Of a stretch of DNA of 64,000 bases, positions 1 to 11,608 are shown in pieces. A program made the position numbers and the translations under genes. Position 1 is the first letter of the stretch; each line of letters begins with the position of its first letter. This DNA is from Gallionella straubiae (GTDB lineage: Bacteria > Pseudomonadota > Gammaproteobacteria > Burkholderiales > Gallionellaceae). Location of the stretch: NCBI RefSeq assembly GCF_051257895.1, contig NZ_CP194331.1:1922001-1986000 (forward strand), in the 5' to 3' direction. The notes beneath the pieces are model-generated. The model worked only from the letters and a program-made list of their open reading frames with translations. It did no database searches and had not been told where the DNA came from.

Positions 1-108
1 ACGGTGAAAAAATAAGTACCGCCCGGATGTCAGGCGCGACGGTAATCAGGCATGGCGGCGGTATGGCGGAATTTTCATGCGGCGCAATGCGCTTCGCTTA
101 TTGACGCC
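1..108. other. Gene-free left edge of the window, downstream of topA
   Basis: No supported gene. The stretch from about 80 to 111 (GGCGCAATGCGCTTCGC, then TTATTGACGCCCTAC) looks like the end of a common intergenic repeat. The topA stop codon lies inside its final CCCTAC. Confidence 0.5.
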
Positions 109-2730
<2,622 letters not shown>

Positions 2731-2743
2731 GCGCGATATTCGT

Positions 2744-3199
2744 TTAATGCAGTTGCGTGGAGTGCATCGGGGAGAGCAACTCTTCGACCAGCAAGGGGTC
2801 GAGGTCCTGATGGCGGTTCCACAGCACCATCAGCATGATGAGCTTGAGCCGGTCCAGCCCGAGGTTCTCGCGTTGCAGCGCGACGGCGCGGTCGATGATC
2901 ATCTCGCGTTCGACGGCGGAGATCATGTGCTGCTGCTCGGCGAACATCAGGAACTGGCGCGCCTCGAAGCCGATGCGCTGCAGTTCCAGTCCGGCAAAAT
3001 GGCGCAGGCCGGCGTGCTCGAGGCTGGCCGGGTAATTTTCCGGGTTCTGCTGCTGCAGGTCGGACAGCCAGGTCAGCGCCTCGCTGATTTCCTCGCCCTC
3101 GAAGCCGGCGGCGGAAAGTTTGCGCGACAGTTTGTCCGGCTCCGGATAGCTCCCGGCGTCGAAGTAGCTTTCGAATAAGTACATCAGGATTTCAAACAT
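2744..3199 (-). CDS. smg: Smg family protein (DUF494)
   Basis: 151-aa soluble protein of the Smg/DUF494 family. It begins MFEILMYLFESYFDAG and is rich in acidic helices (EEISEALTWLSDLQQQNP). Its biochemical role is not established. It lies 13 nt upstream of topA and 21 nt downstream of dprA on the same strand, and dprA-smg-topA is a conserved neighbourhood in beta- and gammaproteobacteria. The family call rests on sequence character together with this position. No signal peptide or membrane segment is visible. Confidence 0.9.
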   Translation of the reverse strand: MFEILMYLFESYFDAGSYPEPDKLSRKLSAAGFEGEEISEALTWLSDLQQQNPENYPASLEHAGLRHFAGLELQRIGFEARQFLMFAEQQHMISAVEREMIIDRAVALQRENLGLDRLKLIMLMVLWNRHQDLDPLLVEELLSPMHSTQLH

Positions 3200-3220
3200 G
3201 GTCTGCGCGAAATATTTATT

Positions 3221-4306
3221 TTAATTAATGCGTTGGTACTGTCCGCCGGGCAGCGCGCTGATGCGCCCTTCCAGCTCGAGTGTCAACAGCATGGCGGATA
3301 GCTCGCTTACCGTCAAGCCGCAGCGCGCGCCAAGCGTGTCCAGATCGACCGGATCGAAACCGATTAGTTCCAGTAGTGCGGAGTCTGCGCCTTGCTGCGT
3401 CGCGGGGAGGGGTGGGGCGGGCAGGCCGCCCAGTTCCTCGAGAATGTCCTGCGCGGTCTCGACCAGCTTCGCGCCCTGCTTGAGCAGCGCATGGCAGCCC
3501 TTGCTCTGCGGTGCATGGATCGAACCGGGAATCGCGAACACTTCCCTGCCCTGCTCCAGCGCGAGCCGCGCGGTGATCAGCGAGCCGCTCTGCAGTGACG
3601 CCTCCACGACCAGACAGCCTGAGCTCATGCCGCTGATGATGCGGTTGCGGCGCGGGAAGTTGGCGGCTAGCGGAGGGGTGCCAAGCGGGAATTCCGAGAC
3701 CAACGCGCCCCGGCCGGCGAGCGCATGTGCGAGGTCGCGGTTCGCGGCGGGATAGACCTTGTCGAGCCCGGTGCCGACCACGGCGATGCTGCTGCCGCAA
3801 TTGTTCCCTTGGCAGCTCAACGCGCCACGATGCGCGGCGGCATCGATGCCGTGCGCCATGCCGCTGATGACGCATAGCCCGGCATTGCTCAGTGATCTGG
3901 CGAAGGCCTCGGCGTTGCTGAGGCCCTGCGGCGTCGCGTTGCGGCTGCCGACCACGGCCAGTGCGGGACGGTTGAGCAGGTCGAGCCGTCCCTTCACATA
4001 AAGCAGCAGCGGCGGGTCGGAGGTGTTCAGCAGGGCTTGCGGGTATTCGCCGTCGGCGAGGGTGACGATGCGGTTGCTGCCGTCTTCCAGCCAGGTGATG
4101 GTGGCGGCGAGCGAGGCCTCATCGATGTCTTTGCCGATCTCGGCGGCGACTCCGGGCTTGACGAAGGCTCTGAGTGAGCCGGTGGAGGCGGCGAACACCG
4201 CCTCGGGCGAACCGAACTCCTTCAGCAGGCGGCGCGCGCCTTCTCCGCCCAGGCCATGCGTCAGGCTGAGCGCCAGCCAGGCCTTGAGCGAAGCGTCTAA
4301 GGGCAT
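3221..4306 (-). CDS. dprA: DNA-processing protein DprA
   Basis: Protects incoming single-stranded DNA during natural transformation and loads RecA on it. The Rossmann-like core carries VVGSRNATPQGLSNAEAF, GMAHGIDAAAHRGAL, and PPLAANFPRRNRIISG followed by GCLVVEASLQSGSLITA, all hallmarks of DprA. A C-terminal winged-helix segment (about residues 300-361) follows. The length of 361 aa is normal. The start codon overlaps the stop of the upstream LysM gene by one base (TGATG), so the two are probably translationally coupled. Confidence 0.96.
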   Translation of the reverse strand: MPLDASLKAWLALSLTHGLGGEGARRLLKEFGSPEAVFAASTGSLRAFVKPGVAAEIGKDIDEASLAATITWLEDGSNRIVTLADGEYPQALLNTSDPPLLLYVKGRLDLLNRPALAVVGSRNATPQGLSNAEAFARSLSNAGLCVISGMAHGIDAAAHRGALSCQGNNCGSSIAVVGTGLDKVYPAANRDLAHALAGRGALVSEFPLGTPPLAANFPRRNRIISGMSSGCLVVEASLQSGSLITARLALEQGREVFAIPGSIHAPQSKGCHALLKQGAKLVETAQDILEELGGLPAPPLPATQQGADSALLELIGFDPVDLDTLGARCGLTVSELSAMLLTLELEGRISALPGGQYQRIN

Positions 4307-5346
4307 CAGGGGGTTTGGGCGCGATCCAGCAGTTGCACCGGCAGGCGGGTATTCATCACCAGCGCGTACGAGACCTTGTCGAACACGCGGAACACGAACG
4401 CCAGGCCGTAGCGTTCGTCCGGCAGGGTGAATTTTTCGCCTTCGTTCTTCACTTCCTCACCCTTGTGGTACAGAGCGAGCACATGGCCGCTTTCCAGGCC
4501 GTCACGCTTGCCCTTACTCAGGGTGATGACGGTATTCTGCCCGGCCTGTGAGACACCGCCGTATACCGAGATGACGCGCGCGGAAATGTTGCCGCCCGGC
4601 GCGCGCGGCAGGTAGGTGTTGACGGCGCTGCCGGAAGGTGCGACCAAGCGGTCGCCCGGATTGATTTCCTGCTCGGAGCGGGTGATCACAACGGTGCTGA
4701 CATCCGCAAAATTGGCCACCTCGGCATTGCCCAGATAGATCGCCTCGATGCCCAGCACTTCATCGGTATCGGGGTCGGTGAAGGTCTTGCCCGGGCGGTA
4801 AATCTGCCACTTGTCGCCCTTGTCCTGGGTCAGGCCCTTGGCGAATCCGGTATCGTGAGCTCCGAGGATGACACGGCCTTCGCGCGCGCCGACCAGTCTG
4901 GGCGCATCCTTCAGGGCGCTTTCCTCAATGACCAAGGGCTGGCTCAGGAACGGCGCGATGGCGCTGGCGGGGATGCTCGGGATGGCATCGTGGTCGCTGC
5001 GGCCTTCGTGCGCACGCGGGGAAAGCTTCACGACATTGCTCGGGGTCGGGGCCGCGGTTTCGCCGGGCTGGCCGATGCGCAGGGTGCCCGTGGCGCGGTC
5101 GAGGAGGATGATGTCGCCCGGATAAATCCAGTGCGGATCCTTGATGCTGTCCTTGTTCATGCCCCAGATGTAAGGCCATCTCCAGGGATCCTTGAAGAAC
5201 TTTCCGGAGATGTCCCACAGGGTGTCACCCTTGACGACTACATGCCGGTCGGGCGCGTCGCTGCGGAGTTCCGGGCGGGTGTCGGGCTGGGCGGCAAAGG
5301 CCATGACGGGCAACAACAGGCAAATCAGCGATATAATCTTGCGCAT
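4306..5346 (-). CDS. LysM-domain cell-wall binding protein
   Basis: Exported protein of 346 aa. The signal peptide MRKIISLICLLLPVMAFAAQ is followed by a LysM domain at about residues 35-85 (HVVVKGDTLWDISGKFFKDPWRWPYIW) that should bind peptidoglycan. The rest is a beta-rich region with no motif I can name. The ATG at 5346 is chosen because it gives a clean signal peptide and has GGAG 8 nt upstream; an in-frame ATG at 5379 would add 11 residues before it. LysM proteins of this type commonly precede dprA in betaproteobacteria. The role is probably envelope maintenance, but the substrate is unknown. Confidence 0.88.
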   Translation of the reverse strand: MRKIISLICLLLPVMAFAAQPDTRPELRSDAPDRHVVVKGDTLWDISGKFFKDPWRWPYIWGMNKDSIKDPHWIYPGDIILLDRATGTLRIGQPGETAAPTPSNVVKLSPRAHEGRSDHDAIPSIPASAIAPFLSQPLVIEESALKDAPRLVGAREGRVILGAHDTGFAKGLTQDKGDKWQIYRPGKTFTDPDTDEVLGIEAIYLGNAEVANFADVSTVVITRSEQEINPGDRLVAPSGSAVNTYLPRAPGGNISARVISVYGGVSQAGQNTVITLSKGKRDGLESGHVLALYHKGEEVKNEGEKFTLPDERYGLAFVFRVFDKVSYALVMNTRLPVQLLDRAQTP

Positions 5347-5389
5347 GGAAAACTCCGGCAGAATCAATGTAAAAGGCACGCAATGTTGC

Positions 5390-5432
5390 CGCGTTGCGTT
5401 AAATTCTGCATCCAGTCATATAAATTAGCAAG
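5390..5432 (+). promoter_or_regulatory. Candidate sigma70 promoter for the def operon
   Basis: In the divergent gap between the LysM gene and def, a TTGCGT-like hexamer is followed after about 18-19 nt by ATATAAAT. This would start transcription just upstream of def. The spacing is slightly long, so confidence is moderate. Confidence 0.35.
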
Positions 5433-5448
5433 CATTTATGGAGCGCAC

Positions 5449-5952
5449 ATGGCTATCCTGAAAATTCTGCAGTATCCGGACGAGCGGCTGCACAAGGTCG
5501 CCAGGAAGGTAGAACGGGTCGATGCAGCCACCCGCAAGCTGGCGCAGGACATGGCGGAAACCATGTATGCCGCGCCCGGGGTCGGCTTGGCGGCGACGCA
5601 GGTGGACGTGCACGAGCAGATCATCGTGGTGGATGTTTCCGAGACGCACGACCAGTTGCGGGTGTTCATCAATCCGGAAATCCTCGCCCGTAGCGGCGAG
5701 GAGGAAAGCGAGGAAGGCTGTCTGTCGGTGCCGGGCATCTATGAAAAGGTGCGCCGCGCGGAAAAGGTGACGGTGCGCGCTCTCGATGAAAAAGGCGAGC
5801 CGTTCACGCTGGAGGCGGACGGCTTCCTGGCGGTCTGCATCCAGCACGAGGTGGATCACCTGCGCGGCAAGGTGTTCGTCGAATACCTCTCGCAACTCAA
5901 ACAAACCCGCCTCCGCGCCAAGCTGAAGAAGCACCGGCGCGAAACCCTGTAG
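5449..5952 (+). CDS. def: Peptide deformylase
   Basis: Removes the formyl group from the N-terminal methionine of new polypeptides. All three family motifs are present: GVGLAATQ, EGCLSVP and QHEVDH, which supply the metal-binding Cys and two His and the catalytic Glu. The 167-aa length is typical. The ATG at 5449 is preceded by GGAG with a 5-nt spacer; longer in-frame extensions run into the divergent promoter region. It leads the plus-strand run with fmt 11 nt downstream, so formylation and deformylation are made together. Confidence 0.97.
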   Translation: MAILKILQYPDERLHKVARKVERVDAATRKLAQDMAETMYAAPGVGLAATQVDVHEQIIVVDVSETHDQLRVFINPEILARSGEEESEEGCLSVPGIYEKVRRAEKVTVRALDEKGEPFTLEADGFLAVCIQHEVDHLRGKVFVEYLSQLKQTRLRAKLKKHRRETL

Positions 5953-5963
5953 GTCTAATCACA

Positions 5964-6887
5964 GTGAAAATCATCTTTGCCGGAACGCCGCAGTTTGCGG
6001 CCAGCGCGCTCGCCGCGCTGCTCAAGGAACACCGGATCGTTGCGGTGCTGACCCAGCCGGACCGCCCGGCCGGACGCGGCATGCAGCTGGTTGCCAGTCC
6101 GGTGAAACAGCTCGCCCTGCAGCACGGTTTGCCGGTGTTGCAGCCCGCCACCCTGAAGACCGAAGAAGCGCAGCGCGAGATCGCCGCACTCGATGCCGAC
6201 GTGATGGTCGTGGCCGCCTATGGGTTGATCCTGCCCAAGGCCGTGCTGCAACTGCCGCGCCGCGGCTGCCTCAACATTCATGCGTCGCTGCTGCCGCGCT
6301 GGCGCGGTGCGGCGCCGATCCCACGCGCGATCCAGGCGGGCGACAATGAAACCGGCATTACCATCATGCAGATGGACGAGGGGCTGGACACCGGCGACAT
6401 GCTGTTGCGCCGCGCCTGCCCGATCGCGCCGGACGATACGGCGGCAACGCTGCACGACAAACTGGCGGCGACGGGTGCAGACTGCATCCTCGATGCGCTG
6501 CGCCTCTTGCAGGAAGGCAGCCTCGCGCCGGTCAGGCAGGACGATGCGGTGGCGACCTACGCCGCCAAGCTGCTCAAGAGCGAGGCGCAGATCGACTGGC
6601 GGCAGGATGCGCGGCAGATCGAGCGCACGGTGCGTGCCTTCAATCCCTTTCCGGTATGCCATGCGAGCCTCAATGGGGTGGCGGTGAAAATCTGGCAGGC
6701 CGCGCTGCAGGAAGGCGCGCAAGGCGAGGCGGGCAAGGTGCTGGCGGTGGACAAGCGCGGCATCACGGTGGCCTGCGGCAAGGATGCGCTGCGGCTGGAG
6801 GTATTGCAGCGCCCCGGCGGCAAGGCGCAGCCGGCTGCACAGTTCCTGCAGGCCGTACCGGTCAAGCCCAGCGACAGTTTTTTGTAA
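5964..6887 (+). CDS. fmt: Methionyl-tRNA formyltransferase
   Basis: Formylates initiator Met-tRNA using 10-formyl-tetrahydrofolate. It starts with GTG (MKIIFAGTPQFAA). The catalytic region HASLLPRWRGAAPI contains the His of the family, and DEGLDTGDMLLR supplies the following Asp motif. The C-terminal tRNA-binding beta-barrel follows. At 307 aa it is full length. It sits between def and rsmB; its TAA stop is directly abutted by the rsmB ATG. Confidence 0.97.
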   Translation: MKIIFAGTPQFAASALAALLKEHRIVAVLTQPDRPAGRGMQLVASPVKQLALQHGLPVLQPATLKTEEAQREIAALDADVMVVAAYGLILPKAVLQLPRRGCLNIHASLLPRWRGAAPIPRAIQAGDNETGITIMQMDEGLDTGDMLLRRACPIAPDDTAATLHDKLAATGADCILDALRLLQEGSLAPVRQDDAVATYAAKLLKSEAQIDWRQDARQIERTVRAFNPFPVCHASLNGVAVKIWQAALQEGAQGEAGKVLAVDKRGITVACGKDALRLEVLQRPGGKAQPAAQFLQAVPVKPSDSFL

Positions 6888-8159
6888 ATGCAGAACGTTC
6901 AAATCGCAGCCAGCCAGGTCGTCCGGCAGGTGCTTGCCAGCGGCCGCAACCTCAACCAGGCGCTGGATGAGGCGCTGCGCGGCAAGCGTGACTGGGTACC
7001 CGCACAGCGCGCCGCCTTGCAGGATCTGAGCTATGGCACGCTGCGTTTCTATGGCCGGTTGCGCGCGGTACTGGGTTTGCTGCTGCACAAGCCGCTGGAG
7101 GATGAGTGGGTGCGCTGCCTGCTGCTGGTGGCGCTCTACCAGCTGCAGCACGGCAAGTCGGCGCAGCACGCGGTGGTCGATCATGCGGTGCGTGCCGCGC
7201 AGGACTTGAATCCGCGCGTTGCAGGTCTGGTCAATGCGGTCCTGCGCAACTTCCTGCGCAAGCGGGCAGCCCTGCTGGAACAGGCCGCACGGGATGACGA
7301 AGGGCGCTACAGCCATCCGCAGTGGTGGATAGACGAATTGAGTACGCAGTACGGCGAACGCAGCGCGGCGATCCTCGATGAAGGCAACCGGCATCCGCCG
7401 ATGACCCTGCGCGTCAACCGGCGCCGCGGCACGGTGCAGGAATACCTCACGCAGCTGGCACAGCAGGAGATCGCCGCGCGCCTGATCGAGCCGTGCGCGC
7501 TGCTGCTGGACAAGCCGCTGCCGGTCGACAGGCTGCCGGGATTTTTCGACGGCCTCGTCTCGGTGCAGGATGCGGGTGCGCAGCACGCAGCGCGCCTGCT
7601 GGATGCGCAGGACGGAATGCGCGTGCTGGACGCCTGCGCCGCGCCCGGCGGCAAGACGGCGCATATCCTTGAAAGCACCGGGGTGCAAATGGTTGCGGTG
7701 GACAAGGACGAGGAGCGCCTGCGCCGCGTCGCGGAAAACCTGCAGCGCCTCGGCTTGTCTGCACAGCTTGTGTGCGGCGATGCCGCCACGCCGGATCAGT
7801 GGTGGGACGGCAAGGCTTTCCAGCGCATCCTCGCCGATGTGCCCTGCTCCGCATCCGGCGTGGTGCGCCGCCACCCGGACATCAAGTGGCTGCGCCGGCC
7901 GGAAGATATTGCCGGGTTTGCCGCGCAACAACTCGATATTCTGAGCGCGCTGTGGCGGCTGCTGGCGCAAGATGGTAAATTGCTCTACGCCACCTGCTCG
8001 GTATTCCGGCAGGAAAACGAACAGGTCATTGCGTCGTTCCTGGCGCAACAGCCGGATGCACGGCGTTTGCCGGTAGCCTTGCCGGAAAACAGCACCGGGC
8101 AGATGTTGCCCAATGACCAGCACGACGGATTCTTTTATGCATTGCTGCAAAAAATTTAG
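6888..8159 (+). CDS. rsmB: 16S rRNA (cytosine-967-C5)-methyltransferase RsmB
   Basis: Methylates C967 of 16S rRNA using S-adenosylmethionine. The first 140 or so residues are a NusB-like RNA-binding domain. A Rossmann methyltransferase follows, with LDACAAPGGKTAHILE (SAM motif) and the two catalytic cysteines in DVPCSASGVVRRHPD and ATCSVF. The length of 423 aa matches the family. It directly abuts fmt and overlaps the next gene, so this looks like one transcript. Confidence 0.96.
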   Translation: MQNVQIAASQVVRQVLASGRNLNQALDEALRGKRDWVPAQRAALQDLSYGTLRFYGRLRAVLGLLLHKPLEDEWVRCLLLVALYQLQHGKSAQHAVVDHAVRAAQDLNPRVAGLVNAVLRNFLRKRAALLEQAARDDEGRYSHPQWWIDELSTQYGERSAAILDEGNRHPPMTLRVNRRRGTVQEYLTQLAQQEIAARLIEPCALLLDKPLPVDRLPGFFDGLVSVQDAGAQHAARLLDAQDGMRVLDACAAPGGKTAHILESTGVQMVAVDKDEERLRRVAENLQRLGLSAQLVCGDAATPDQWWDGKAFQRILADVPCSASGVVRRHPDIKWLRRPEDIAGFAAQQLDILSALWRLLAQDGKLLYATCSVFRQENEQVIASFLAQQPDARRLPVALPENSTGQMLPNDQHDGFFYALLQKI

Positions 8160-8739
8160 GTCGCATGGATGGCTGTTGCACAGTGCGCTGCTGGTCTGGC
8201 TGTTCATCGCAACGGCTCATGCAGACGGCATTTCCGTCAACAAGGCGGAAGTGCGCCTGGGCGATGAGGGCTATCAGCTTACCGCCAGCTACGACATCAG
8301 CCTGACTTTTGCGGCGCAGCAGGCTCTTGCGCGCGGCGTGCCGCTGTATTTCGTGGGCGAGTTCATGCTGACGCGTTCGCGCTGGTACTGGCTGGACGAG
8401 GAAATCTTTCAGGGCGAGCAATCGGTCAAGCTTTCCTACAATGCGCTGACGCGGCAGTACCGCATCTCGCGCGGCGCGCTGTTCCAGAATTTCGCCAGCT
8501 TCGAGGACGCGCTGAACATGCTGTCCAGGCAGAGCTCGGCGATCATTCCCGCCGAACTGATGAAGAAGGACGGCGACTACACGGCGGCAGTGCGTTTCCG
8601 CCTGGATATCGCACAATTGCCGCTGCCGCTGCAGGTGAACGCGTTGACCGGCAAGGATTGGGCGCTCGGTTCCGACTGGTACCGCTGGGTGATCCGCCCG
8701 ATGGAGATCACCACACGCAGCGAAGGCAAGACGGAGTGA
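8113..8739 (+). CDS. DUF4390 domain protein, exported
   Basis: 208-aa protein with an N-terminal signal-like hydrophobic stretch (LLHSALLVWLFIATAHA) and a mature region rich in beta-strand character (YDISLTFAAQQALARGVPLYFVGEFML). This matches the DUF4390 family, usually encoded between rsmB and the NtrY-like kinase in betaproteobacteria. Its function is unknown. The given start overlaps rsmB by 47 nt; an in-frame ATG at 8137 would shorten the overlap. It probably acts in the periplasm, perhaps with the following sensor kinase, but that is only context. Confidence 0.82.
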   Translation: MTSTTDSFMHCCKKFRSHGWLLHSALLVWLFIATAHADGISVNKAEVRLGDEGYQLTASYDISLTFAAQQALARGVPLYFVGEFMLTRSRWYWLDEEIFQGEQSVKLSYNALTRQYRISRGALFQNFASFEDALNMLSRQSSAIIPAELMKKDGDYTAAVRFRLDIAQLPLPLQVNALTGKDWALGSDWYRWVIRPMEITTRSEGKTE

Positions 8740-8746
8740 CGGCACG

Positions 8747-10870
8747 GTGAAGTACCTCAATTTCATCAGCATCCTCGTCGGCGGAGTGTTGCTGTACCTG
8801 CTGTCCAGCAGCAGCACCAATACCGGCGTGTTTTCCATCAGTTATTACGCGTTGCTCGGCTTGACCGGCCTGTTCGCGTTGTGCCTGGCGGGATTGGTTG
8901 GCTATCAGTTGCTGCGCCTGCGCAGCAAGCTCAGGGACAAGGTTTTTGGCGCCCGGCTTACCTTGCGCCTGGTGGTTTTTTTCACCCTGATCGCCGTCCT
9001 GCCCGGCATGCTGGTTTACGTGGTCTCGGTGAATTTTCTGGGCAAGAGCATCGAGTCGTGGTTCGACGTGCGCGTCGAAAAGGCGCTGGAGGGCGGACTC
9101 AACCTCGGCCGGAGTGGGCTCGACAACAGCCTGAAGGAGCTGACCAAGAAGACCCAGTTCATCGGATTGTTGCTCGCGGAGAAACAGCCGGATCAATACC
9201 AGCGCGCACTGGACCAGCTGATCGACGTGAAGGAGGCGCAGGAGGCGGCCTTGTTCAGCGCCAAGGGAAATGTCGTGGCATTTTCCTCCAGCGGCAATGC
9301 GCTGATGCCGGAAATGCCGGATGCCGATGCGCTGCGGGCAACGCTGGACAAGGGCGAATACGCGGTGATCGACACCCTGCCGGCGAAAGGGCTGACGCTG
9401 CGCGTGCTGCTGAGGGTGAATTCCAATATGCAGCCGGGGGCGCGATATGTGCTGCAGTTTACCCAGCCGGTACCGAAGCAGGTCGAGGCGGATGCCGAGA
9501 CCGTGCAGGCGGTGTATCGCGATTATCAGGAGCTGACGCTCTCGCGCCTCGGGCTGAAGCGGCTGTACGCGATCACCCTGACGCTGTCGCTGCTGGTGGT
9601 GCTGCTGACGGCGGTGTCGGCGGCGTTTTTCATCAGCGAGCGGCTGGGTTCCTCGCTGGAAGCGCTCGCGGATGGCACGCGCGCCGTGGCGCAAGGCGAC
9701 TTCACCGGCCAGTATCCGATACAGAGCAGCGACGAGCTGGGCGCGCTGACCGGCTTGTTCAACCAGATGACGCAGCAGTTATACGAGGCGAAGCAGGCCA
9801 GCGAACAGCAGCAACGCGAGGTGGAAAGCGCCAAGGGCTACTTGGAAAGCGTGCTGACCCACCTGTCTTCCGGGGTGCTGGCGCTGGACAATGAGTTGCG
9901 GCTGCGTTCGGTGAATACCAGTGCGGCGCAGATTCTTGCCGTGCCACTGCACGAGATGCAGCGCATGTCGCTGGCCCAAATCGCCGAAAAGCACAGCCTG
10001 CTGAAACCGTTCTGCAATACCATCATGGAGGCGTTCGGCGAGGCGACCAACTGCGAGTGGCAGCGGCAGATCGAACGCCTGAGCAGGAACGGCAACCAGA
10101 TCCTGCTGATGCGCGGCACCCGCCTGCCGCAGGGTGGCGATGCGGGCTATGTGGTCGTGTTCGATGACGTCAGCCACCTGCTGAAGGCTGAGCGGCAGGC
10201 GGCATGGGGCGAGGTGGCGCGCCGTCTCGCGCACGAAATCAAGAACCCGCTCACCCCGATCCAGCTTTCGGCGGAGCGCCTGCAGCACAAACTCGGCGGC
10301 AAGCTCGATGAGGACAACGCACAACTGCTGCGGCGCGCCACGGAGACCATCGTCAGCCAGGTTGGCGCGATGAAGAACATGGTGAGCGACTTTGCCGATT
10401 ACGCGCGCGGCCCCTCGTTGAAGCTGGCGCGCCTGGATATGCACAAACTGATCCGGGAGGTGCTGGGGCTGTACGAGGCGAATGCCATCCCCAACATGCT
10501 GAAACTGGAAGCGTCGCGCAGCGAGGTCAACGGCGATGCCACCCGTCTGCGCCAGGTCATCCACAACCTGCTGCAGAATGCGCAGGATGCGTTGCAGGGC
10601 GTCGCGCAGCCGCAAATAACGCTGAGCACCGCGGTGCACCAGGGCGAGATACACCTGCGCGTCGAGGATAACGGCGCGGGCTTTCCGGAGAGCGTGCTGT
10701 CGCGCGCCTTTGAACCATACATGACGACCAAGACCAAAGGTACCGGACTGGGGCTGGCGATCGTGAAAAAAATTGTGGAGGAGCATGGCGGACGCATCGG
10801 CATCGAAAACAACGCAAGCGGCGGGGCGCGGGTCAACATACACCTGCCTCTGGCCGAGGAAGGAGAATAA
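8747..10870 (+). CDS. ntrY: NtrY-like membrane sensor histidine kinase
   Basis: 707-aa membrane kinase starting at GTG. Two N-terminal hydrophobic segments precede a third at about residues 85-105. A periplasmic sensing region follows, then another transmembrane segment (LYAITLTLSLLVVLLTAVSAAFF) and a HAMP region. A PAS-like region sits at about 370-480. The HisKA box is HEIKNPLTPIQLSAERL, and the ATPase has NLLQNAQDAL, DNGAGFP and GTGLGLAIVKK. NtrY kinases are linked to nitrogen or redox/envelope sensing. The stop overlaps the start of the regulator gene by one base, so kinase and regulator are coupled. Confidence 0.93.
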   Translation: MKYLNFISILVGGVLLYLLSSSSTNTGVFSISYYALLGLTGLFALCLAGLVGYQLLRLRSKLRDKVFGARLTLRLVVFFTLIAVLPGMLVYVVSVNFLGKSIESWFDVRVEKALEGGLNLGRSGLDNSLKELTKKTQFIGLLLAEKQPDQYQRALDQLIDVKEAQEAALFSAKGNVVAFSSSGNALMPEMPDADALRATLDKGEYAVIDTLPAKGLTLRVLLRVNSNMQPGARYVLQFTQPVPKQVEADAETVQAVYRDYQELTLSRLGLKRLYAITLTLSLLVVLLTAVSAAFFISERLGSSLEALADGTRAVAQGDFTGQYPIQSSDELGALTGLFNQMTQQLYEAKQASEQQQREVESAKGYLESVLTHLSSGVLALDNELRLRSVNTSAAQILAVPLHEMQRMSLAQIAEKHSLLKPFCNTIMEAFGEATNCEWQRQIERLSRNGNQILLMRGTRLPQGGDAGYVVVFDDVSHLLKAERQAAWGEVARRLAHEIKNPLTPIQLSAERLQHKLGGKLDEDNAQLLRRATETIVSQVGAMKNMVSDFADYARGPSLKLARLDMHKLIREVLGLYEANAIPNMLKLEASRSEVNGDATRLRQVIHNLLQNAQDALQGVAQPQITLSTAVHQGEIHLRVEDNGAGFPESVLSRAFEPYMTTKTKGTGLGLAIVKKIVEEHGGRIGIENNASGGARVNIHLPLAEEGE

Positions 10871-11520
10871 TGGCTAGCAAGCAAATTCTGGTGGTGGACG
10901 ACGAGGTCGGCATTCGCGAGCTGCTTTCGGAAATCCTGTTCGACGAGGGTTACCAGGTGCACCTGGCGGAAAACGCCGCGCAGGCGCGCGCTTTCCGCAA
11001 TGAACGCGAGCCGGATGTGGTGCTGCTCGACATCTGGATGCCGGACACCGATGGCGTGACCCTGCTCAAGGAGTGGGTCGAGCAGGATTTGCTGACCATG
11101 CCCGTCGTGATGATGTCGGGCCATGGCACCATCGAGACGGCGGTCGAGGCGACGCGCATCGGCGCGGTTGATTTTCTGGAAAAACCCATCGCGCTGCAAA
11201 AGCTGCTCAGCACCATTGCCAAGGCGGTCAGGGAGGGAGCGCCCAAGCCGCAGGTTCAGCCTGCCGAGGCGCAGAGCCAGCAGATCACCCTGAGCATCGA
11301 CGGCCAGACGCAGCAGTTTTTCCTGCCGCTGGATCTGCCCTTGCGTGAGGCGCGTGAGCACTTCGATGCGCTCTATTTCGACTACCATTTGCGCAAGGAG
11401 GCCGGCAACGTCACGCGGGTAGCCGAAAAAGTCGGCCTGGAGCGCACCCATCTTTACCGCAAACTCAAGCAATTAGGCATTAAATTTGCCAAAAAGGGGG
11501 GCGAAGGCGAATCACAGTAG
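10870..11520 (+). CDS. NtrX-like response regulator without AAA+ domain
   Basis: 216-aa regulator. The receiver domain (about 1-120) has VVDDEVGIRELL, phosphoacceptor VVLLDIWMP and the conserved Lys in LEKPI. After a linker of about 35 residues comes a Fis-type helix-turn-helix (PLREAREHFDALYFDY...NVTRVAEKVGLERTHLYRKLKQLG), which closely resembles the C-terminus of NtrX. The central sigma54-interacting AAA+ ATPase of about 240 residues found in canonical NtrX is absent and no remnant is visible. The protein should bind DNA but cannot open sigma54 promoters itself; it resembles RegA/ActR in architecture. Confidence 0.9.
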   Translation: MASKQILVVDDEVGIRELLSEILFDEGYQVHLAENAAQARAFRNEREPDVVLLDIWMPDTDGVTLLKEWVEQDLLTMPVVMMSGHGTIETAVEATRIGAVDFLEKPIALQKLLSTIAKAVREGAPKPQVQPAEAQSQQITLSIDGQTQQFFLPLDLPLREAREHFDALYFDYHLRKEAGNVTRVAEKVGLERTHLYRKLKQLGIKFAKKGGEGESQ

Positions 11521-11544
11521 GAAGCCATGGCAGCGGTGTTGCGG

Positions 11545-11550
11545 TATAAT
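11545..11550 (+). promoter_or_regulatory. Candidate -10 box upstream of tkt
   Basis: A perfect TATAAT lies 59 nt before the transketolase start. No convincing -35 is visible at 16-18 nt, so the promoter may depend on an activator. Confidence 0.4.
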
Positions 11551-11608
11551 CGTCGACCCTAACGGATTTACACGACCAACCCACAGGATATTCTGGAGAC
11601 CATAGACC

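Noticed and set aside
5955..8207. 750-codon open frame on the minus strand opposite fmt and rsmB
   Set aside because: It is the antisense shadow of two well-supported plus-strand genes; the translation has low-complexity Arg/Gln/His composition typical of GC-rich shadows.
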